NCBI RefSeq assembly: GCF_000497575.1
Contig: NZ_APJI01000004.1
Coordinates: 344,635 to 408,634, forward strand
DNA length: 64,000 nucleotides
Direction: 5' to 3'
From: Afipia sp. OHSU_II-C1
GTDB taxonomy: Bacteria > Pseudomonadota > Alphaproteobacteria > Rhizobiales > Xanthobacteraceae
In this document: piece by piece, positions 16,705-25,195 of the stretch
How the letters are laid out: each line of letters starts with the position of its first letter
How positions within the stretch are numbered: the first letter of the stretch is position 1
Position numbers and translations under genes: made by a program
Notes under the pieces: model-generated
What the model saw: the letters and a program-made list of their open reading frames with translations, nothing else
Databases searched by the model: none
Told to the model about the DNA's origin: nothing

Positions 16705-17883
16705 ATGGAAATTCAGGCAACACTCCCAGAGAAGGGCCGCGACCTCCGGCTCGATTTCTTCCGCGGCATCGCCAACTGGTGGATCTTTCTCGACCACATT
16801 CCGAATAACGTCATCAACTGGGCGACCCCGCGCAATTACGGGTTCAGCGACGCCGCCGACCTGTTCGTCTTCATATCGGGCTACACGGCATCGTTCGTCT
16901 ACGCCAAGATGATGCTCGATCGCGGCTTCGTCGTCGGAGCCACCCGGCTCTGGAAACGCGTCTGGCAGCTCTATGTGGCCCACGTCATTCTGTTCGTGAT
17001 CTACATCGCGGCAATCGGCTGGGTCGCGCTGCGCTATGCCGATCCGGACATCCTGAATGAGTTCAATGTCGCCGGTCTGGTCGAAAATCCGATCCAGACG
17101 CTGACGCAGGGGCTTCTGCTGCGCTTCAAGCCGGTCAATCTCGACGTGTTGCCGCTTTACATTGTCCTGATGGGCTTCTTCCCGCCAGTGCTGTGGCTGA
17201 TGCTGCGCAAGCCCGACATGGTGATGATCGCTTCGCTGGTGTTGTATTTCGCAGCCCGCCAGTTCGGCTGGAATTTCTCGGCCTATCCGGTCGGCTCTTG
17301 GTACTTCAATCCGTATACTTGGCAACTGCTGTTCGTGTTCGGAGCCTGGTTCGCGCTTGGAGGCGCAATCGAATCCCGCTCGGTGATCCGGTCCCGCTGG
17401 CTGCTGGTCGCTGGCTCCGCCTATCTCGTCTTTGCAATGATCATGACCATGGCAGGACGATTTGAATCCTTTGGCGCGCTGTTTCCGAAGTGGCTCTATG
17501 ATGCGTTCAATCCGAACGACAAGACCTTCCTCGCGCCCTATCGCGTCATCCACTTTGTGGTGATCGCGTTCTTCATCACGCGCTTTATTCCGAAGGACTG
17601 GAAGCCGCTCGAAGCGAAATGGGCTGAACCCGTGATCAAATGCGGCCAGCAGTCGCTTCAGGTGTTCTGCGTTGGCATTTTCCTCTCCTTCGTCGCGCAT
17701 TTCGTGTTGATGCTGAGCTGGGGCACGGTCTGGGCGCAACTCGGCGTCAGCATCGTCGGTGTCGCGATCCTGACCGCCGTCGCCTACTACGGAAGCTGGT
17801 CAAAGAAACAGGACAAGCCCTCTGCCCGCACGCCCAAGCCGCCTGCACCGGCGCCGCAAGCGTCGCCGGCTCCGGGTGCCTGA
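16705..17883 (+). CDS. opgC: OpgC domain membrane protein
   Basis: A 392-residue polytopic inner membrane protein of the OpgC family. It starts with a short cytoplasmic segment and the conserved RDLRLDFFRGIANWWIFLDH block (from about residue 10), then FVFISGYTASFVY and about ten transmembrane helices, ending in a Pro/Ala-rich cytoplasmic tail. OpgC proteins add succinyl or other substituents to osmoregulated periplasmic glucans. The ATG at 16705 lacks a strong SD; an in-frame start at 16675 is the alternative. An extended -10 box (TGGTATAGT, ending near 16612) upstream could be its promoter. It is followed by tRNA-Pro. Confidence 0.85.
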   Translation: MEIQATLPEKGRDLRLDFFRGIANWWIFLDHIPNNVINWATPRNYGFSDAADLFVFISGYTASFVYAKMMLDRGFVVGATRLWKRVWQLYVAHVILFVIYIAAIGWVALRYADPDILNEFNVAGLVENPIQTLTQGLLLRFKPVNLDVLPLYIVLMGFFPPVLWLMLRKPDMVMIASLVLYFAARQFGWNFSAYPVGSWYFNPYTWQLLFVFGAWFALGGAIESRSVIRSRWLLVAGSAYLVFAMIMTMAGRFESFGALFPKWLYDAFNPNDKTFLAPYRVIHFVVIAFFITRFIPKDWKPLEAKWAEPVIKCGQQSLQVFCVGIFLSFVAHFVLMLSWGTVWAQLGVSIVGVAILTAVAYYGSWSKKQDKPSARTPKPPAPAPQASPAPGA

Positions 17884-17982
17884 CCTCGGCCGGGAAGGGT
17901 TCCGGTTGCGGGTGTCTAAACCTCCCGCAGCCGCTCGTTCTGCCTTGCTGGAGCCATGCGAAGCGTGTATCGACTGCCCTCT

Positions 17983-18059
17983 CGGGGTATAGCGTAGCCT
18001 GGTAGCGCGGCGGTTTTGGGTACCGCAGGTCGGAGGTTCGAATCCTCCTGCCCCGACCA
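17983..18059 (+). tRNA. tRNA-Pro (anticodon UGG)
   Basis: A 77-base cloverleaf: acceptor CGGGGTA pairs with TGCCCCG, followed by discriminator A and encoded CCA. The anticodon stem GCGGT/ACCGC encloses loop TTTGGGT with anticodon TGG at 18017-18019. The T arm GGAGGTTCGAATCCTCC is canonical. The sequence closely follows bacterial tRNA-Pro(UGG), including the C1-G72 first pair typical of proline tRNAs. Confidence 0.97.
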
Positions 18060-18119
18060 AATAACCAATTGATTTTATTGCACTTCTTGGTCGCGCGATT
18101 TCGCGCCGACAGCCTAGCC

Positions 18120-18611
18120 TCAGCGGGTTCCGAACAACGGATGCGCCACACGGTCGCCGGGCTGGATTCCGTATTTCCGGGCTGTCCCGCCGATCACCTC
18201 CAGTACGCCCTTCGCCAGCCCTCCGGACGAAATAATCTTCTCGGAATGCGGTTCGGTATTCTCGGCGATCCGCAGAATCCGGCCGTCGCTGCGGATGAAG
18301 ATCATATCGAGCGGAATGAAGGTGTTCTTCATCCACATCGAGACCGGCTGTTCAGGGGAAAAGTCGAACAGCATTCCCCGCCCCTCGGGCAACTCCTTGC
18401 GATACATCAGCCCCGTGGCGCGCTCCTGCTCGGTCTTGGCCATTTCGACGGTGAACACGTGCACGCCCGACTTGGTGACGATCTCCAGCGGCTGCATTTC
18501 GACGGCGGACGCAGCGGCGGCCGCGAGGGCAAACCATGTCACGGCTGCGGCGATGACCGCCCGGATATTCAGCTTGATGTGGGGGAGTTTCGGCGAACGA
18601 ACGAACAGCAT
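18120..18611 (-). CDS. DUF192 family secreted protein
   Basis: A 163-residue precursor with an N-terminal hydrophobic signal (IRAVIAAAVTWFALAAAAASA) and a DUF192 domain: TEQERATGLMYRKELPEGRG, MWMKNTFIPLDMIFI and a terminal IQPGDRVAHPLF. DUF192 proteins form small beta-barrels exported to the periplasm; their function is unknown. I use the ATG at 18611 because it gives a clean signal peptide; in-frame starts at 18662 and GTG 18692 exist and none has a strong ribosome binding site. The cold-shock gene lies upstream on the same strand and may be co-transcribed. Confidence 0.82.
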   Translation of the reverse strand: MLFVRSPKLPHIKLNIRAVIAAAVTWFALAAAAASAVEMQPLEIVTKSGVHVFTVEMAKTEQERATGLMYRKELPEGRGMLFDFSPEQPVSMWMKNTFIPLDMIFIRSDGRILRIAENTEPHSEKIISSGGLAKGVLEVIGGTARKYGIQPGDRVAHPLFGTR

Positions 18612-18723
18612 GCGCGGCAGTATCCAGAACCAAATGTGCAGGTACCCTAGCCCGCCAAACATGGCAAAGGCCAGACACAGGTCTGGCCTCACTGGAAGAT
18701 CACGCGGATGTGGTTGCGTCAGC

Positions 18724-19386
18724 TCAGTGCGACGACAGCCCGGGTGCGCCGGTTTCCGGCTGGATCTCAGCCGCCATCATGCCCTTGGAACCAGGCCCGA
18801 ACCTGACCAGCACATACTGGCCGGGGCGCAGTTCGGTCATCCCGTAGCGGCGCAGCGTTTCCATATGCACGAAGATATCCGGCGTGCCTTCGCCGCAGGT
18901 CAGGAAGCCGAAACCGCGAAGCCGGTTGAACCATTTGACCTGCGCCCGCTCCAGCCCGCTGGTCGGAGTGACGCTGACGTGTGTCCGCGCTGGGAGCATC
19001 TGCGCGGGATGGATGGCGGTCGACTCGTCCATCGAGACGATGCGGAAGGCCTGATAGCCCTTCTGACGCTGTACGCATTCGACGACAAGACGCGCGCCTT
19101 CATAGGCGGTCTGATAGCCGTCGCGGCGCAGGACGGTGACGTGCAGCAGCACGTCGGGCCAGCCGTTATCAGGAACGATGAAGCCGTAGCCCTTCGAGGC
19201 ATCGAACCATTTGATGACGCCGGAAATCTCGACGAGGTTGACGGCTGCGCCATCCGCAGCCGCGAAGGAGTCGGCGGCGAAATTCCGCTCGGCTGAGGCA
19301 GCCAGCTCGCTGGGAGCAAACCTGTCGGGCCCCGTGCCGATCGGTTGACCGCCTGCCTTCTTGGACTCAAATCCGTCCGAACCCAT
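18724..19386 (-). CDS. Protein with two cold-shock domains
   Basis: A 220-residue RNA/DNA-binding protein with two cold-shock domains. Domain 1 (about residues 52-120) has GVIKWFDASKGYGFIVPD and DVLLHVTVL; domain 2 (about 145-215) has AQVKWFNRLRGFGFLTCG and DIFVHMETL. Both keep the aromatic RNP1 residues, while domain 1 deviates in RNP2 (LLHV instead of FVHI/FVHF). An unstructured 50-residue N-terminus precedes them. Two-domain Csp proteins of this length are usual in Bradyrhizobiaceae and probably act as RNA chaperones. The 214-base region upstream is A+T-richer and may hold a long regulated leader. Confidence 0.9.
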   Translation of the reverse strand: MGSDGFESKKAGGQPIGTGPDRFAPSELAASAERNFAADSFAAADGAAVNLVEISGVIKWFDASKGYGFIVPDNGWPDVLLHVTVLRRDGYQTAYEGARLVVECVQRQKGYQAFRIVSMDESTAIHPAQMLPARTHVSVTPTSGLERAQVKWFNRLRGFGFLTCGEGTPDIFVHMETLRRYGMTELRPGQYVLVRFGPGSKGMMAAEIQPETGAPGLSSH

Positions 19387-19600
19387 GACCCCCGGACCTC
19401 AAACAAATCTTAGGTCAGTCAACGACATGACCAAGTACGTTATGCAAGGACGTTTCGCGTTACCCCATCGTGACGAATCAAAATGAACCAAGGCGAATCC
19501 TTGATTTAACGATAACACTCCGGAACAGGGCTGGAAGACAAAAAAGAAATCAGCGGCGACCTATGAACAGCCTTGAAGGATTACGAATCAATCAAACGGG
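19387..19600. other. Intergenic region upstream of the cold-shock gene
   Basis: No gene visible. It is comparatively A+T-rich and contains one short hairpin (CAAGG-CGAAT-CCTTG, near 19490), placed where the cold-shock gene's 5' leader would be. A thermosensing leader is possible but not shown. Confidence 0.35.
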
Positions 19601-20362
19601 TTAGTTGTTCACAAATGGTCCAAGGGTCTCGCCGATGTCGTGACGGATGACGAGGTCGGCGATGTCGTCCTGATCGGTCGGTTCGTTGTTGATGATCACG
19701 AGTTTTGCCCCGCAATTCCGGGCCATGAGTGGGAAACCGGCTGCGGGCCACACAACGAGCGATGATCCGATCGCGAGGAACAGGTCGCAATGCTGCGCAA
19801 GTTCCGTCGCGCGTCGCATTTCATCTTCCGGCATCGACTGGCCGAACGAAATCGTCGCCGACTTCACAGGCTCGCCGCAGGTGGTGCAGGACGGTGCAAT
19901 GCCCGCTTCGTCAAAACGTTCCTTGACCCATGGAATCTCGAAGCGCTGCCCACATCCGATGCAACGCGCGTAGGTGGTATTGCCGTGCAGCTCGACGACA
20001 TGCTCGGCGGAAAATCCCGATGCCTGATGCAAATTGTCGATGTTCTGGGTGACGATCGCAGGCACCTTTCCGGCCTTGTAGAGCGAAGCCAACGCCCGGT
20101 GCCCGCGGCTGGGCCGGGCCGCTGCGAAGCTCGGCTCCATCGCGAATCGGCGGCGCCAGGCCTCGTCCCTTGCGTCCTGGCTGGCAACGAACTCGCCGAA
20201 CGGGATCGGGCGATTGCGTGTCCAAAGCCCGCCCGGCGAGCGGAAATCGGGAATGCCGCTTTCGGTGGAGATACCCGCGCCGGTGAACGGCACAATCGTC
20301 CGGGCTTCGGCGATCATGTCGCCGAGCATGTCGATTCCACTGCGAAGATCGGATGCAATCAT
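19601..20362 (-). CDS. cobB: Sir2 family NAD-dependent protein deacylase
   Basis: A 253-residue sirtuin. All family motifs are present: FTGAGISTESGIPDFR (residues 26-41), VTQNIDNLH (104-112) with catalytic His in VELHGN, two zinc-binding pairs C-x2-C (CIGC, CTTC), and AIGSSLVVWPA. It removes acyl groups from lysines using NAD+. The ATG at 20362 (MIASDLRSG) is preferred over a far upstream GTG that would run through the neighbouring gene in another frame and across its terminator. It is a single gene; the upstream terminator separates it from the H-NS-like gene. Confidence 0.9.
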   Translation of the reverse strand: MIASDLRSGIDMLGDMIAEARTIVPFTGAGISTESGIPDFRSPGGLWTRNRPIPFGEFVASQDARDEAWRRRFAMEPSFAAARPSRGHRALASLYKAGKVPAIVTQNIDNLHQASGFSAEHVVELHGNTTYARCIGCGQRFEIPWVKERFDEAGIAPSCTTCGEPVKSATISFGQSMPEDEMRRATELAQHCDLFLAIGSSLVVWPAAGFPLMARNCGAKLVIINNEPTDQDDIADLVIRHDIGETLGPFVNN

Positions 20363-20380
20363 CGTATCAGTATAACCTAA

Positions 20381-20408
20381 CAAAAATGGGGGCGCGAAGC
20401 CCCCATTC
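20381..20408 (-). terminator. Rho-independent terminator
   Basis: Perfect 9-base stem AATGGGGGC / GCCCCCATT with a 5-base loop; on the minus strand it runs into TTTTTG. It ends the H-NS-like gene and lies just upstream of the Sir2 start. Confidence 0.8.
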
Positions 20409-20430
20409 CTTTTCAAAACCATCGCGAAAT

Positions 20431-20700
20431 TCAGGCTGCCTTGTCCGCCTTCGGCGCCTGCGGCTTCGGTGCTTCCTGCGGCCTGGAAGCTTCCTGAGGC
20501 TTCAGGGCTTCCTTGATTTCCCGCATATCCTTTTTGGGCGCGCTGGCCTTGGCGGTCTTGCCCAGGGCAGCGAGCTTTTCCATCTCTGCAGCGAGTTCGC
20601 GCTGGCGCACCGCGATCTTGTCGGCGAGCTTTTCGCTCGCCTGATCGCGCAGCGCCGCCAGATCGTCGATCGACATCGAATCCAAATCTACCTTTTGCAT
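20431..20700 (-). CDS. H-NS-like N-terminal domain protein without DNA-binding end
   Basis: An 89-residue protein. Residues 1-50 (KVDLDSMSIDDLAALRDQ, then a heptad-like helix ending in MEKLAALGKTAK) resemble the N-terminal oligomerisation domain of rhizobial H-NS family proteins. The C-terminal DNA-binding motif expected after residue 70 is missing; instead there is a Pro/Gln/Lys-rich tail (KPQEASRPQEAPKPQAPKA). It could act by forming mixed oligomers with full-length H-NS proteins, as truncated H-NS forms do elsewhere; that is inference. It is followed by a perfect terminator, so it is a complete gene rather than a broken one. Confidence 0.65.
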   Translation of the reverse strand: MQKVDLDSMSIDDLAALRDQASEKLADKIAVRQRELAAEMEKLAALGKTAKASAPKKDMREIKEALKPQEASRPQEAPKPQAPKADKAA

Positions 20701-20804
20701 GGTCTTCCCCGATTGATTGACTCACGGAGGTACCAAGAAGGTCTGCACCTCGCCAGATGACGCGGTTTCTTATCCACTGTCATACAGCAGCGAGGTGTCA
20801 GCAC

Positions 20805-21017
20805 TCAGCAGCCGGTAAATTTTGCAGATGGTTCTTCATGGCGATTGCGGAGAAATGTCAGACCGCACACCGTCAGACGCTGCGGATCGGTCTCTCCGGC
20901 AGAAGAAAGCGTTTCAATATAGCTGTCGACGCTTTCGCGGGCTTCCTTCAGTTCTTCTTCGTCGAGGTTACGCATCATACCGAACGTATGGATAATCCGA
21001 TCGACCACTTCTTCCAA
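20805..21017 (-). CDS. Small hypothetical protein, 70 aa
   Basis: A 70-residue soluble protein, acidic and helical in the first half (DEEELKEARESVDSYIETL), basic at the end. It reads from a TTG at 21017 with a strong GGGAGG site 6 bases upstream, which supports the unusual start. I recognise no family, though proteins of this type recur in Bradyrhizobium-like genomes. It is divergent from the glyoxalase gene, with 150 bases between. Confidence 0.6.
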   Translation of the reverse strand: MEEVVDRIIHTFGMMRNLDEEELKEARESVDSYIETLSSAGETDPQRLTVCGLTFLRNRHEEPSAKFTGC

Positions 21018-21167
21018 GAACGCCTCCCTCTTCCGATCAATTCCGAGAGATAACGGCGACGCGGCAAAAAGGTTCCCGCAACAACACCTGCCCTCCAGCC
21101 CGTTTTGCTGCTATCTGATCGTCGCGATTTCAACGACTCTGGCGATGCCCGAAGAAGGATAGGAAAC

Positions 21168-21617
21168 ATGCGTTATCTGCACACCATGCTGCGCGTCCGC
21201 AATCTCGATGTCGCTCTCAAGTTCTACAGAGACGCGCTGGGCCTCAAGGAAGTCCGCCGGACGGAAAGCGAAAAAGGCCGATTTACGCTGGTCTTCCTGT
21301 GCGCGAGCGAAGACGAGAGCCTGCTGAAGCAGGTCAAGGGACGCGGCGCGCCGCTTGTCGAGCTGACCTACAACTGGGACGAAGAGACCTACGGCGAGGA
21401 TCGCTATTTCGGCCATCTCGCCTATGAGGTCGACGACATCTACGCGACCTGCGAGCGGCTGATGAAACTCGGCATCACCATCAATCGTCCTCCGCGTGAC
21501 GGTCAGATGGCCTTCATCCGCTCACCAGATCTGCATTCCATCGAACTCTTGCAGAAGGGCGACGCCCTCGCGCCAAAGGAGCCGTGGACTTCAATGCCGA
21601 ATACCGGGCATTGGTAG
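21168..21617 (+). CDS. gloA: Lactoylglutathione lyase (glyoxalase I)
   Basis: A 149-residue single-domain VOC-fold enzyme. It converts the methylglyoxal-glutathione hemithioacetal to S-lactoylglutathione. Conserved features: [18 protein letters not shown] at the N-terminus with the first metal-binding His, VELTYNW with the metal-binding Glu, [15 protein letters not shown] with the second His, and HSIELLQ with the last Glu near the end. The start at 21168 has AGGA upstream and matches the family start; the longer in-frame extension is not conserved. Single gene. Confidence 0.92.
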   Translation: MRYLHTMLRVRNLDVALKFYRDALGLKEVRRTESEKGRFTLVFLCASEDESLLKQVKGRGAPLVELTYNWDEETYGEDRYFGHLAYEVDDIYATCERLMKLGITINRPPRDGQMAFIRSPDLHSIELLQKGDALAPKEPWTSMPNTGHW

Positions 21618-21690
21618 GCCCTGGTTTATTTGCGGAACAAGAGCATCGCAATCACGTTCTCCATGACATCGATTATGCATGGAGGAAAAA

Positions 21691-21771
21691 ATGGGACGCG
21701 GACTGTTGTTGTGGCTGCTGGGCGTGCCGATCCCTGTGATCATTCTGCTCTGGCTTTTCTTCGGCCGCTAA
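21691..21771 (+). CDS. 26-residue single-helix membrane peptide
   Basis: A very short gene: ATG at 21691, 26 codons, TAA at 21769. The product begins MGRGLLLWLLGVPIP and ends LLWLFFGR, one hydrophobic helix with a Pro-rich kink and a C-terminal Arg. A near-ideal ribosome binding site (GGAGGAAA, about 6 bases upstream) and a following hairpin support expression. Similar tiny MGRG-type peptides occur across Rhizobiales, from memory. It is probably an inner membrane microprotein; the function is unknown. Confidence 0.7.
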   Translation: MGRGLLLWLLGVPIPVIILLWLFFGR

Positions 21772-21790
21772 AACTCGTTCGACTTCGACA

Positions 21791-21818
21791 GAAAGCCCCT
21801 GCGCAACGCAGGGCTTTC
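21791..21818 (+). terminator. Hairpin after the membrane peptide gene
   Basis: GAAAGCCCCTGCG-CAA-CGCAGGGCTTTC, 12 paired bases with one bulge, 20 bases after the microprotein stop. It lacks a long T run, so it could terminate either of the two convergent genes or only stabilise their 3' ends. Confidence 0.5.
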
Positions 21819-21851
21819 ACGTCACGGACTCTTTGGGTCCGCGCCTGCGGT

Positions 21852-22172
21852 TCAGGGCTTTCTGCAATCGCCCGTCGCCTCGACAAGCTTGACGAGCTTG
21901 TTGCCCGCAGCTTTCAGAATACACATCTCGATTTGCTTGCCGGCAGGCACCGGCTTTGCGCAAATGATCTGCGGGTTGTCGTCATAGACGGCCGTCGAGA
22001 ATTTGCAGTTCGCCTGGCACGACGCGGTGTAGTTGAACGGGTTGGTCAGCGACACGCTGGCCGACTGCTCTCCCGGCAGGATCGTACAGGCGATCGGGAC
22101 CGGCTCCGCATAGACCGCTGACGACGGACTCCCTGTCATAATCATCATAAACATCAGGATCTGTTTGCGCAT
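21852..22172 (-). CDS. Small secreted cysteine-containing protein
   Basis: A 106-residue precursor with a signal peptide (MRKQILMFMMIMTGSPSSAVYA, cleavage before EPVPIACTI). The mature part holds six Cys (CTI, CQAN, CKF, CAKP, CIL, CRKP), suggesting disulfides in the periplasm. No family recognised. The start at 22172 gives an intact signal sequence; the upstream extension in the same frame is basic and unlike a signal. It is divergent from marC. Confidence 0.6.
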   Translation of the reverse strand: MRKQILMFMMIMTGSPSSAVYAEPVPIACTILPGEQSASVSLTNPFNYTASCQANCKFSTAVYDDNPQIICAKPVPAGKQIEMCILKAAGNKLVKLVEATGDCRKP

Positions 22173-22341
22173 GACTCGACCGTTGTTGCTTCTCGCAAGA
22201 CGGTAGCAAGGCCGGCTACCCGAGACGAGCATTTCATGAGCAATCCTGCCCGTCCGGTCCCCAGCCAAGCGACGTCTTGAGTTGCAAGAATCCGCGATCT
22301 CTGTTCGAAATCGCTGACCGGGTACTGTCAGGACGGGCATC

Positions 22342-22992
22342 TTGCAAAACGTCGTCAACGCATTCCTGCTGGTTTATGCCGCGCTTTTTCCGATCGTCAA
22401 TCCCGTCGGCAGCGCTCCCCTGTTCCTGCGCATGACGCGCGGGCGGACCACGGCCGAACGCAGCCTCCTTGCGCTGAACGTCGCGCGAAACAGTTTCTTT
22501 CTTCTGCTCGGGTCGCTGTTCATAGGATCGCATGTTCTCGAGTTCTTCGGGATCACCCTGCCCGTGGTCCGTATCGCCGGCGGGCTGGTGGTGGCGGCGT
22601 TCGGCTGGCAGATGCTGCATGCGCCGGAAGATGCCGATCCGGATCGCGCAAAGGTCGACACGGGTCCCGCGATCGACGCATTCTATCCGCTGACCATGCC
22701 GCTGACGGTCGGCCCCGGATCGATCTCCGTTGCGGTCACGCTCGGGAGTCAGCGTCCAACACCGACGGCGGATTTCACCCAACTGGCGATCCTCGGCGGC
22801 GCTGCGGTGGCGGGCCTTGCCGCCATCGCTCTCACGATCTTTGTTTGCTATCGCTTTGCCGATCGCATCATCATGTTTCTGGGCACGCGCGGTACGAATG
22901 TCGTGATGCGGCTTTCAGCTTTCATCCTGCTCTGCATCGGCATCCAGATCATCTGGAATGGGGTGAGCGCGTTGCTCAGCAGGGTTGTCTGA
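22342..22992 (+). CDS. MarC family integral membrane protein
   Basis: A 216-residue protein with six hydrophobic helices, matching the MarC/NAAT family in length and motifs: FPIVNPVGSAPLFL in helix 1, RIAGGLVVAAFGWQML in helix 3 and FYPLTMPLTVGPGSIS after the central loop. The two N/G-P motifs are the most conserved family elements. Once linked to multiple antibiotic resistance, the family's function is actually unresolved; amino acid export has been proposed. The start is a TTG at 22342; no other start gives the complete first helix. Confidence 0.85.
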   Translation: MQNVVNAFLLVYAALFPIVNPVGSAPLFLRMTRGRTTAERSLLALNVARNSFFLLLGSLFIGSHVLEFFGITLPVVRIAGGLVVAAFGWQMLHAPEDADPDRAKVDTGPAIDAFYPLTMPLTVGPGSISVAVTLGSQRPTPTADFTQLAILGGAAVAGLAAIALTIFVCYRFADRIIMFLGTRGTNVVMRLSAFILLCIGIQIIWNGVSALLSRVV

Positions 22993-23198
22993 TCCGCCCG
23001 CCCAGCGCGTTCTTCGCGCGCTCACGCATTTGTGCAACGCAGCAAGCAGAAATCGCGCCCAAAGACCAATTTCGCGAGAGATTTCAATTAAGCATGAGTT
23101 CCCTCCCTGCGAACGGTGCATTGAATATGACGGTAATTTTCGCTAGGTCTTAAGCGATGCAGGCCCTCGGATGGCCGCCACGCCAGGGTCTGTGATTG

Positions 23199-24068
23199 AT
23201 GCCTCGCCTTATTCACGGTCGTAAAACCGCTTCGACAATCGCGGCGATGGTCAGTGCGTTTGCACTTGGCCTATCTGCTCTCGCGCTCTCCTCCGCCGCA
23301 TCTCATGCCGAACAGGCAACGGCTGGCGCCAGCGTGCCGGTCTCCGACGATCTCAACAGCGTCTTCAAGACACAGCCCTGCGTGCAATCCAAATCGCTCG
23401 CGCAGCTCGACGCGCCCATCGCCCGCCTGGCGAAAAAGCTTGATGCCCATGAGCCTGTGACCATTGTCGCCGTCGGCTCGTCATCGACCGGTGGCGCGGG
23501 CGCAAGTTCAGCCGCGTTTTCGTATCCGAGCCGCCTTGAGCGCGAACTGCGCCAGAGGTTTCCCGAGACACCAATCACCGTCATCAATCAGGGCGTCAAC
23601 GGCGAGGACGCCGCCTCGATGATGGGGCGGATGGATGCGGTCCTCGCACCCAAGCCGGATCTTGTGATCTGGCAACTCGGCACCAATACCGTTCTTCGTG
23701 ACGGCAACATCCCCGAGACGGGCAATCTGCTGCAGGCCGGTATTACCCAGATCAAGAAAACCGGCGCAGATGTGCTGCTGATCGATCCGCAATTTGCGCC
23801 GCGCGTGAATGCAAAGCCCGCCGTCAGCGAGATGGTCGGACTTATCGCGTATGTCGCCAAGCAGACGCACGTTCCGGTGTTCAGGCGTTTCGTGGCGATG
23901 CGCCACTGGCATGAAGATCAGGCCATTGCGTTCGACCGGTTCATTTCCGCCGACGGCCTGCATATGAACGATTGGGGCTATTCCTGCCTCGCCCGCCTGC
24001 TTGCCGAGAATATCACGGCCACGGTCGCGCGATCCCGCTCCGTCGCCGGTGTGCGGCCGTTTCTGTAA
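23199..24068 (+). CDS. Secreted SGNH/GDSL hydrolase
   Basis: A 289-residue precursor with a signal peptide ending near SHA-EQATAG. The SGNH blocks are visible: VAVGSSSTGGAG (block I, nucleophile Ser), GVNGEDA (block II Gly), QLGTNTVL (block III Asn) and DGLHMNDWGY (block V, catalytic Asp and His). It is therefore a periplasmic esterase or acylhydrolase, possibly acting on polysaccharide acetyl groups. I start at ATG 23199; the preceding TTG is in frame. A 206-base gap precedes it with no gene. Substrate unknown. Confidence 0.82.
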   Translation: MPRLIHGRKTASTIAAMVSAFALGLSALALSSAASHAEQATAGASVPVSDDLNSVFKTQPCVQSKSLAQLDAPIARLAKKLDAHEPVTIVAVGSSSTGGAGASSAAFSYPSRLERELRQRFPETPITVINQGVNGEDAASMMGRMDAVLAPKPDLVIWQLGTNTVLRDGNIPETGNLLQAGITQIKKTGADVLLIDPQFAPRVNAKPAVSEMVGLIAYVAKQTHVPVFRRFVAMRHWHEDQAIAFDRFISADGLHMNDWGYSCLARLLAENITATVARSRSVAGVRPFL

Positions 24069-24179
24069 CGGCTGACCACCACCTCATAATTTTTCAAATG
24101 TGATAGTATCCGGTTTCCGGATGACGCATATCGCATGCAGCAACTGAACCTTTCAAGGTTCAGCCTGTATGAGAACCGC

Positions 24180-25154
24180 ATGACGCATTCGCACGATACC
24201 GCGCACGACCATGCTGATCATCAGCATCAGGGGCATGACCACGGACGTGGTCATGGGCATGGCGGGCACGTCCACGCACCCGCCAATTTCGGATCGGCCT
24301 TTGCGATCGGAATTACGCTCAACACGATCTTCATCGTCGTCGAAGCGATCTATGGCTACGCCAGCAACTCGACGGCACTGATCGCCGACGCCGGACATAA
24401 CCTGTCCGATGTACTGGGGCTGATCGTCGCCTGGATCGCGGTCATTCTCTCGAAGCGGCCGCCCTCAGAGCGTTACACTTACGGCCTGCGCGGGTCGTCG
24501 ATCCTGGCGGCGCTGTTCAATGCCGTCTTCCTGCTGATCGCCGTCGGCGCAATCGGCTGGCAGGCCGTGTTGCGCCTGTTCAATCCCGAACCCGTGGCCG
24601 AGATGACCGTGATGATTGTCGCGGCCATCGGAATTGGCATCAACGGTTTCACCGCGCTGCTGTTCGCATCCGGACGCAAGAGCGACCTCAATATCCGGGG
24701 TGCCTATCTGCATATGGCCGCGGACGCCGCGGTATCGGCCGGCGTCGTCATCGCCGCGCTGATCATCATGTTCACGGGCTGGGTGTGGCTGGATGCGGTC
24801 GTGAGCCTTTTGATCGTTGGGGTCATCGTCTGGGGCACATGGGGCCTTCTGCGCGACAGCACGGCGATGTCGCTCGGCGCTGTCCCGTCAGGCATCGATC
24901 CGGTTGCGGTTCGTCAATACCTCGAACAGCGTCCGGGCGTGACCGAGGTTTGCGACCTCCACATCTGGCCGATGAGCACGACCGAGTCTGCATTGACCTG
25001 TCATCTGGTGATGCCCTCGGGGCATCCGGGCGATGCCTTTCTGGTTCAGGCCACGCTTCACCTGAAAGAGACCTTCGGGATCCAGCACACCACGATCCAG
25101 ATTGTGACCAGCGCGGTCACGGCCTGCACGCTCGCGCCGGAAGGCGCCATTTAA
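24180..25154 (+). CDS. Cation diffusion facilitator, Zn/Co type
   Basis: A 324-residue CDF exporter with a His-rich cytoplasmic N-terminus (HSHDTAHDHADHQHQGHDHG), six transmembrane helices and a C-terminal ferredoxin-like domain. The transport site residues fit the zinc/cobalt subgroup: H-N-L-S-D in helix 2 (His73, Asp77) and H-M-A-A-D in helix 5 (His178, Asp182). It exchanges cytoplasmic Zn2+ or Co2+ for protons. I use the ATG at 24180 directly before the His-rich stretch; an ATG at 24135 would add 15 residues. It heads a metal-efflux cluster with the RND genes downstream. Confidence 0.9.
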   Translation: MTHSHDTAHDHADHQHQGHDHGRGHGHGGHVHAPANFGSAFAIGITLNTIFIVVEAIYGYASNSTALIADAGHNLSDVLGLIVAWIAVILSKRPPSERYTYGLRGSSILAALFNAVFLLIAVGAIGWQAVLRLFNPEPVAEMTVMIVAAIGIGINGFTALLFASGRKSDLNIRGAYLHMAADAAVSAGVVIAALIIMFTGWVWLDAVVSLLIVGVIVWGTWGLLRDSTAMSLGAVPSGIDPVAVRQYLEQRPGVTEVCDLHIWPMSTTESALTCHLVMPSGHPGDAFLVQATLHLKETFGIQHTTIQIVTSAVTACTLAPEGAI

Positions 25155-25195
25155 CCAGCCTTGAAAAGGCCCGACAGAGAATCTACTGATACGAC

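Noticed and set aside
16552..17739. Open frame antisense to opgC
   Set aside because: Composition (His/Asp/Gln/Glu-rich) is typical of reverse reading through hydrophobic helices; opgC is clearly real.
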